DNA from: Flavobacteriales bacterium UBA5692
GTDB lineage: Bacteria; Bacteroidota; Bacteroidia; Flavobacteriales_D; Sanyastnellaceae
Direction of reading: 5' to 3'
DNA: 19,230 nucleotides
Assembly: GCA_002420235.1 (NCBI GenBank)
Contig: DIHQ01000099.1
Span: 1-19,230 of the forward strand
Shown here in pieces: positions 14,458 to 19,230 of the stretch (positions within the stretch are counted from its first letter, which is position 1; every line of letters begins with the position of its first letter). Position numbers and translations under genes: made by a program. The notes beneath the pieces are model-generated. The model ran no database searches and was not told the origin of the DNA. It saw only the letters and a program-made list of their open reading frames with translations.

Positions 14458-15051
14458 ATGCGTATTGATTTACATTGGGTTGCCATATCTAGTATACTGC
14501 TAGTACTTGCTTTTGGGTTAAGCGCATGGAAAGCGCACACAAATTCGGTAATCTACTCGCCACAACCTGCTATGCAAAAATTTCACGAACTCAGTGCAAC
14601 TACTCTTGATGGAGCTCCCTTCAAATTTACTCAATTGAAGGGAAAACGCGTTTTAATCGTAAACACTGCATCTCATTGTGGATACACTTCACAATATGCT
14701 GAACTCGAAACTTTGAACCAGGAATACGGGGACGACGACTTTGTTATCCTAGGCTTCCCATGCAATCAATTTGGCTTTCAAGAGCCCGGTTCTGCTGCAG
14801 ACATTGCCACGTTTTGCGACAAAAATTTCGGTGTCACTTTTCAAATGATGCAGAAAGTCAAGGTCAAGGGTAACGACGCGCATCCAGTCTATAAGTGGTT
14901 GAGTAAAAAAAATCACAATGGTGTTGACGATCACAAGATTGGTTGGAACTTCCACAAGTTTTTAGTGGATGAGGAAGGACGTTTAATTGCCTCCTTACGC
15001 AGCGGGGTGAGCCCGATGGATCCCAGTATCGTGGATTTCGCAAAGCGCTAA
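14458..15051 (+). CDS. Membrane-anchored or exported glutathione peroxidase (thioredoxin-type)
   Basis: A 197-residue peroxidase that reduces hydrogen peroxide or lipid hydroperoxides. The N-terminal hydrophobic segment (about 7-25, WVAISSILLVLAFGLSAW) indicates a membrane anchor or signal peptide with no lipobox. The catalytic centre has Cys74 in NTASHCGYTSQY, Gln104 in GFPCNQFGFQEPG, and Trp163-Asn164 in GWNFHKF. Cys120 in FCDKNFGVTF sits 46 residues after Cys74, the same spacing as the peroxidatic-resolving pair of yeast Gpx3. It is therefore probably reduced by thioredoxin rather than glutathione. The ATG at 14458 is preferred over a GTG at 14398. The 72-base gap to the divergent secreted-protein gene must hold both promoters. 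The M14 peptidase gene follows after 41 bases. Confidence 0.93.
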   Translation: MRIDLHWVAISSILLVLAFGLSAWKAHTNSVIYSPQPAMQKFHELSATTLDGAPFKFTQLKGKRVLIVNTASHCGYTSQYAELETLNQEYGDDDFVILGFPCNQFGFQEPGSAADIATFCDKNFGVTFQMMQKVKVKGNDAHPVYKWLSKKNHNGVDDHKIGWNFHKFLVDEEGRLIASLRSGVSPMDPSIVDFAKR

Positions 15052-15080
15052 GACACGACGTACGTAGAGGGCTTTTAGCG

Positions 15081-15088
15081 TACTTTTA
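15081..15088 (+). promoter_or_regulatory. Possible -7 box for the M14 peptidase gene
   Basis: TACTTTTA matches TAnnTTTG at five of six fixed positions and ends 4 bases before the ATG at 15093. The gene could therefore have its own leaderless transcript in addition to read-through from the peroxidase gene. Confidence 0.3.
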
Positions 15089-15092
15089 ATGC

Positions 15093-17642
15093 ATGCTGAA
15101 AATACCACACCTCTGCACGCTGAGCGTTCTGCTTCTGGCTAGTTTTCTCGTCAATGCATCCAGTACAGCAAACGGTCAAACATCCTTACAAAATCCGAGT
15201 GAATTTCTAGGTTTCGACTTGGGGCAAAACTTCAGCCTCCACCATCAGATTATCGACTACTCGAAGCATTTAAGCTCCCAAACAGGTGCTTCCCTTGTAG
15301 AATACGGCGAGACCTATGAAGGGAGACCTCTGCAAGTGGTAGTCTTTACTCATCCAGAAAATATGGAACGCCTCGAAGTAATTCGACAACAGCACTTGGA
15401 CCGCATCCAAGGAGGACCCGGTATGGCCGAATTTGATGGACTGGCCATCGTATGGATGAGTTATAATGTGCACGGAAATGAAGCGGTATGCTCAGAGGCA
15501 GCACTTGAGGTGATGCACACGTTAGCCACAAAATGTGATGCATATGACCCCATAATGAAGCGAATTGTGGTTTTAGTCGACCCTTGTCTCAATCCGGATG
15601 GACATGATCGATATGCCGTTTGGTTCAACCAGCACGCCAGTTTCCCGGCCAACGCAGACCCCAAAGGTCTGGAACATGAAGAACCGTGGCCTGGCGGCCG
15701 TCCCAATCACTACCTTTTCGATCTGAATCGGGATTGGGCCTGGCAGAAACAGCAAGAATCTAAAATGCGATCTGCTTTATACCGTGAATGGATGCCGCAC
15801 GTCCACTGCGACTACCACGAAATGGGATACAACTCGCCGTATTACTTCGCCCCTGCAGCTGAACCCTATCATGAGGCAATTACAAGTTGGCAACGCGAAT
15901 TTCAAGAGGAAATTGGTCGTGATGCTGCCGATAAGTTTGATGCACGTGGTGAACTTTACTACACCCGTGAGTCGTTTGATTTGTTTTATCCGAGCTATGG
16001 AGATACTTACCCCATGTATAATGGTGCGGTCGGCATGACATATGAGCAAGGAGGATCTGGACGCGCTGGGGTTTTGGTCAAACGAAGTGACGGCACACAT
16101 TTGAAGCTTCGTGAACGTATTGATAACCATGTCGAATCAAGCCTTTCTGCAATTGAGACTAGTTCGCGTTTGGCTGATCGCCTAGTGAAGGAAATGGCGA
16201 CATTTCACGAAATGAATCGTACTCAACCTCAAGGGCGTTTCGGTGGATATCACATACCTATTGACGCTTCCAACGTGTCCCGCGTCGGCCAATTCGTGGA
16301 ATTCCTCCAACGGCATCAAATCGAATGCGAACGTGCAACATCCACTTCACGATCTGTCAGCGCATGGGAATATGGCACTGGTAAAAATCGTAACGTAGTT
16401 ATTCAGCCCGGAGATCTCTTGATATCATGTTACCAAAGTCATTCTCGCATTCTCGATGTCCTGTTTGATCCAGAACCTATACTAACCGATTCCTTAACAT
16501 ACGACATTACCTCATGGAGTATACCATATGCCTTCGGATTGCAGGCTCATGCTCTATCCAAGCCCGTTCAAGGCGAAAATTGGCAACAGGCGCAATCATT
16601 GAATGACTGGGCATCTTCTGCATATGGTTATGCCATTGCCCCTGAACAGGACAAATACATAAATGCCCTTGCTCAGCTTCACAAAGCGGGAATTCGAGTA
16701 CGCACCTCCTCCAAGCCAATCGTGCACCCGAATGCAAAGTATGCACGAGGGACGCTATTTATTTTGCGAGGTGACCAAACACAAAAAAACTGGACAGAAA
16801 CCTTACAATCAATCCAAACCGACTTGCATGTGGCCATTGTCCCTATGGAAGGTGGCCGCTCTCTAGAGGGTCCGGATATGGGTTCCGACAATATCTGGTT
16901 GGTTGAAGCACCGAGCGTAGCTTTGCTAACCGGTGACGAGACATCCAGCCTAGGTTCAGGTGAGGTATGGTGGCACTTTGAGCAAGAATTGAAGTACCCA
17001 CTTACCCGACTGAATGTTTCGTCAAATTCACCCTCCGATTGGAACAATTTTGATGTGGTGATACTTCCTGCTGGCTGGTACGCATCAGCGACGGAATCTT
17101 GGATAGAAGCCATGAAAGATTGGGTGTATGACGGCGGACGTATTGTGGCCTTGTCTCGAGCCATCAATCTATTCTCTGGAGAATCTGGATGGGGCCTCGA
17201 GCGCTTCAATGATAACGTTTTAAAGAAAACTGTTCTCGAGCGCGAAAGTGAAGAAAACATAGCCGACCGCGAAAAGCCATTTGGTGAACGAGAACGGCGT
17301 TACGCAATGAATATTGGCGATGGCTCTATTTATGCCGTTAATCTAGATTTAAGCCACCCCTTGGCTTGGGGCTACCCAGACCGCCCTTATTACAGCCTTC
17401 GCTCGTCCAACAGCCGGTATGCAGCATTAGAAGATGGCTGGACTGTAGGTAGATACCACCGTCGCGTCAGCGGGTTTGTTGGCAGTCGGGCCAATCGTGA
17501 ATTGGCTAATACTCTGATGGTGGGCACCAAGTCCATCGGACGCGGACACGCCATTTACTTCGCTGATAATCCGCTATTCCGAGGATTTTGGGAAAACGGA
17601 AAGCGTCTATTCGATAATTCTGTATTCATGCCGCTCGATTGA
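15093..17642 (+). CDS. Secreted M14-family zinc carboxypeptidase with C-terminal GATase-like domain
   Basis: An 849-residue metallopeptidase. A signal peptide (about 1-25, LCTLSVLLLASFLVNASS) sends it across the inner membrane. The M14 domain (about 50-360) has the zinc site HGNE (His127, Glu130) and His242 in DYHEMGYN. It also has LNPDG (166-170), LNRDW (211-215) and the catalytic Glu318 in TYEQGGSGR. A C-terminal segment (about 607-693) with VALLTGDE, FDVVILPAGWY and VYDGGRIVAL resembles a class I glutamine amidotransferase-like fold, an arrangement I recall from large Bacteroidota M14 proteins. It probably degrades peptides in the periplasm or outside the cell. The stop is 2 bases from that of the convergent WYL gene. 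Confidence 0.92.
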   Translation: MLKIPHLCTLSVLLLASFLVNASSTANGQTSLQNPSEFLGFDLGQNFSLHHQIIDYSKHLSSQTGASLVEYGETYEGRPLQVVVFTHPENMERLEVIRQQHLDRIQGGPGMAEFDGLAIVWMSYNVHGNEAVCSEAALEVMHTLATKCDAYDPIMKRIVVLVDPCLNPDGHDRYAVWFNQHASFPANADPKGLEHEEPWPGGRPNHYLFDLNRDWAWQKQQESKMRSALYREWMPHVHCDYHEMGYNSPYYFAPAAEPYHEAITSWQREFQEEIGRDAADKFDARGELYYTRESFDLFYPSYGDTYPMYNGAVGMTYEQGGSGRAGVLVKRSDGTHLKLRERIDNHVESSLSAIETSSRLADRLVKEMATFHEMNRTQPQGRFGGYHIPIDASNVSRVGQFVEFLQRHQIECERATSTSRSVSAWEYGTGKNRNVVIQPGDLLISCYQSHSRILDVLFDPEPILTDSLTYDITSWSIPYAFGLQAHALSKPVQGENWQQAQSLNDWASSAYGYAIAPEQDKYINALAQLHKAGIRVRTSSKPIVHPNAKYARGTLFILRGDQTQKNWTETLQSIQTDLHVAIVPMEGGRSLEGPDMGSDNIWLVEAPSVALLTGDETSSLGSGEVWWHFEQELKYPLTRLNVSSNSPSDWNNFDVVILPAGWYASATESWIEAMKDWVYDGGRIVALSRAINLFSGESGWGLERFNDNVLKKTVLERESEENIADREKPFGERERRYAMNIGDGSIYAVNLDLSHPLAWGYPDRPYYSLRSSNSRYAALEDGWTVGRYHRRVSGFVGSRANRELANTLMVGTKSIGRGHAIYFADNPLFRGFWENGKRLFDNSVFMPLD

Positions 17643-17644
17643 AA

Positions 17645-18730
17645 TCAAGGACCGAACATAGGAGCATAACGATCCGAAGCCGATCTACTTGCTAAACGCA
17701 ATTTATGCCTTACATCTTCAGGTTCAAGCACTTGAAATTCGTCACCCCATTGCAGAGCAAAGCGAACAAATTGAATGTCCGGTACCAAGTACAAAGTGAA
17801 AATAATGCCTCCTCCCGACTGTTCTACGCGCAGATCTTGTGAGCCGTGCATAGGTTCTTTGAGGAATTGTTGAGCCAATTGGTCCGCAACCCAAACCCTA
17901 ACAGAAATGGTGACATCAGAAGATGCCGATACAACCCCTGGTGTTAAAGCTATACGGTCAGCGGAGTAGACTTCCCAATTGAAAGGTTGCGGTTTCAATC
18001 CTTCCGGCCAATCGGATACAACAGTATCAAGAGAAGTAATCTCATCCAATTTCACAATGAGATGGAAAAAAGCATCAATATCTGGATCCCAAGCCGACCC
18101 CAGAGCGAATACACCACCTGGTTGCTGAACCAATTTGTCAGGGAGATAGTCCACTCGTTCCAACTGATCACCCATTCCTGGCGCATAAACGAGCCGTAAC
18201 GGAGTCTGTTTAAAAGCAGCCTCAACGAGCGATTCGTACCAACGGCGCTCATCCTTTGAAAAGGTTATTTCCATAATACGCTGCTTCCATTCTCTTTCCG
18301 ATAGTCCGCTACCAATCATACCCATTTGAGCCTGCATTATCAATTTGGAACGCAACCACCAATCCCAACCGGGAATTCCCCTAAAACGGTCCATAATCTG
18401 TATGAACTGATGAACAATTAATAATTCGTTATCAATTAGTTGCGATTTATTTATTCCATCCGAATTATCAGCATATGCATAGTGTACTTTGCCACCGCGC
18501 CTTCCAGATTCAATGTGGACACCGTAAATGGCTTTCATGTCTACGATATCCTTTTCCAAGGTTCGCATCGCGATGGGCTTTGTGAAGGGATGAGCTTCAA
18601 GAAGCTGTCGGTTCACTTCTTCTAGCAACGCCTCCTTGGTCCAAAAAACGGACTCTTCTCTCGCGGATTGAGCAAAGCAGGCATCCAAGATGATATACCG
18701 AAGTTGGATATTTCTTTCAGAGGAAGCCAT
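17645..18730 (-). CDS. WYL-domain transcriptional regulator
   Basis: About 361 residues from the ATG at 18730. An N-terminal winged helix-turn-helix part (about 1-87, with RYIILDACF and MRTLEKDIVDMKAIYG) is followed by a WYL domain (about 160-250, LRLVYAPG through GGVFALGSAWDP) and a WCX-like C-terminal part (about 275-345, VRVWVADQLAQQFLKEP). This layout matches Bacteroidota WYL regulators, relatives of BrxR and CapW, which bind inverted repeats as dimers and sense nucleotide-like ligands. No defence genes flank it here, so a housekeeping or orphan role is as likely. The gene begins 21 bases after the stop of the outer-membrane gene, and its -7 box lies within an inverted repeat. An upstream TTG at 18739 falls inside the repeat and is less likely. 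Confidence 0.88.
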   Translation of the reverse strand: MASSERNIQLRYIILDACFAQSAREESVFWTKEALLEEVNRQLLEAHPFTKPIAMRTLEKDIVDMKAIYGVHIESGRRGGKVHYAYADNSDGINKSQLIDNELLIVHQFIQIMDRFRGIPGWDWWLRSKLIMQAQMGMIGSGLSEREWKQRIMEITFSKDERRWYESLVEAAFKQTPLRLVYAPGMGDQLERVDYLPDKLVQQPGGVFALGSAWDPDIDAFFHLIVKLDEITSLDTVVSDWPEGLKPQPFNWEVYSADRIALTPGVVSASSDVTISVRVWVADQLAQQFLKEPMHGSQDLRVEQSGGGIIFTLYLVPDIQFVRFALQWGDEFQVLEPEDVRHKLRLASRSASDRYAPMFGP

Positions 18731-18732
18731 AG

Positions 18733-18751
18733 TTCGCAAAGTTATTGCGAA
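18733..18751. promoter_or_regulatory. Inverted repeat, probable operator at the WYL gene start
   Basis: TTCGCAA-N5-TTGCGAA is a perfect repeat with 7-base arms, lying between the outer-membrane gene stop (18752) and the WYL ATG (18730). It contains the WYL -7 box. A dimer bound here would block the promoter, so autoregulation by the WYL protein is the simplest reading. There is no T tract, so it is not a terminator. Confidence 0.6.
18737..18744 (-). promoter_or_regulatory. -7 promoter box for the WYL regulator
   Basis: The minus strand reads TAACTTTG, a perfect TAnnTTTG match, 6 bases before the ATG at 18730 and within the inverted repeat. The leader would be only a few bases long. No TTTG -33 box is seen. 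Confidence 0.5.
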
Positions 18752-19230
18752 TTAGGGTTTGCCAGGAAGTACGCACTGCTGTTGCCTTTTGTGTCGGTCA
18801 TCAGGTTGCACATCGATATCAAAAACCGGTGATCGGGTCGAATTCAGTGATGGAGTTAGTGGAGATGCTTGCGGTTCAGATTTTGGCTCGCGCCATTTCA
18901 GTCTCCACACACAACCAGCTTGTAAACCGATGTATGGGGCGTTCGTTGGCATATTCCAATTAACAAATTCATCATCATGAACCACATTGAAATGTGACCA
19001 ATCGATAGCTTGGTGCCCTTCCGCTGCCGCAAATACCAAGAATGGGCCCAATGGTATTGCAAGGCTCAATCCCGCCGTGGAAACCAAACCAAAGCGCTTG
19101 CCGTATGTTAATGTGGACTGTAACCCATTACCAAAGCGCGCATTCACTGCAATATTCCAACTTGTCGGACGACCTACGACGTGTTCTATAATGCCGCCCA
19201 TGCTCAACTCACCGTCTCTTGCACCGCGCA
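18752..19230 (-). CDS. C-terminal part of an outer-membrane beta-barrel protein (cut by right window edge)
   Basis: The frame is open on minus from the right edge to a TAA at 18752, about 159 residues. The codons before 19207 (RGARDGEL) carry on with no stop, so the start lies outside the window. Alternating hydrophobic strands (SWNIAVNARFGNG, STLTYGKRFG, STAGLSLAIPLGPFLVFAAAEG, PYIGLQAGCVWRLKW) look like the last strands of an outer-membrane barrel such as the DUF5723 or PorP-like families. A polar, disordered tail of about 50 residues with many Pro, Ser and Gln follows. The family call is tentative. It is co-directional with the WYL gene 21 bases downstream. Confidence 0.6.
   Translation of the reverse strand, partial: RGARDGELSMGGIIEHVVGRPTSWNIAVNARFGNGLQSTLTYGKRFGLVSTAGLSLAIPLGPFLVFAAAEGHQAIDWSHFNVVHDDEFVNWNMPTNAPYIGLQAGCVWRLKWREPKSEPQASPLTPSLNSTRSPVFDIDVQPDDRHKRQQQCVLPGKP

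Noticed and set aside
15058..15065. ACGTACGT palindrome between the peroxidase and M14 genes
   Set aside because: Eight bases only and not placed at a promoter box; expected by chance at this length.
17645..18730. WYL gene as part of a BREX or CBASS defence system
   Set aside because: The neighbours are a peptidase and an outer-membrane protein; no defence effector, nuclease or methylase is present in the window.

Overview
The window reads as a chromosomal segment from a member of Bacteroidota, most likely a free-living, possibly marine, Flavobacteriales-like lineage. The evidence is a large secreted protein ending in a CHU_C/type B type IX secretion signal, a TamL-like lipoprotein, TAnnTTTG -7 promoter boxes in place of sigma70 boxes, the Bacteroidota version of YebC, and a Bacteroidota-type WYL regulator. 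The lineage below phylum is a guess. There are no tRNA, rRNA, CRISPR, IS or phage genes, and codon use looks even throughout, so this is mostly core genome.

Layout, left to right: the start of a TamL/BamA-like outer-membrane lipoprotein (-, cut by the left edge); a SpoU/TrmH RNA methyltransferase (+); a glycerolipid acyltransferase (-); a DEAD-box RNA helicase (+); a small zinc-ribbon protein (-) behind purine nucleoside phosphorylase (-); 3-hydroxyacyl-CoA dehydrogenase (+); an NlpC/P60 peptidase (-) behind an acetyl-CoA acetyltransferase (-); a structured intergenic stretch with a candidate small protein (+) framed by two look-alike terminators; a degenerate RluA-like protein (-) behind YebC (-); a 420-base gap without a gene; a flavodoxin-fold NAD(P)H oxidoreductase (+); a 1053-residue secreted repeat protein (-); a membrane-anchored glutathione peroxidase (+) and an M14 metallopeptidase (+); a WYL-domain regulator (-); and the 3' end of an outer-membrane beta-barrel gene (-, cut by the right edge).

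The genes are packed tightly and switch strand at 12 of 17 junctions. Three convergent pairs overlap at their ends, and one divergent pair shares its start codons within a single CATG. Several genes have a TAnnTTTG-like box only 3-6 bases before the start codon, which suggests leaderless or nearly leaderless transcripts. Two starts sit in good inverted repeats that look like operators: the acyltransferase/helicase gap and the WYL gene. Functionally, the thiolase and 3-hydroxyacyl-CoA dehydrogenase form a short-chain acyl-CoA (beta-oxidation or butanoate) pair. YebC and the RluA-like protein sit together as translation-related genes. Several other products act in the envelope or outside the cell.

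I did not find a clear new multi-gene system. The observations most worth following are the pseudouridine-synthase homologue that has lost its catalytic aspartate, the CATG-shared starts, the twin-terminator small-gene locus, the palindromic divergent promoter, and the apparent operator at the WYL gene.
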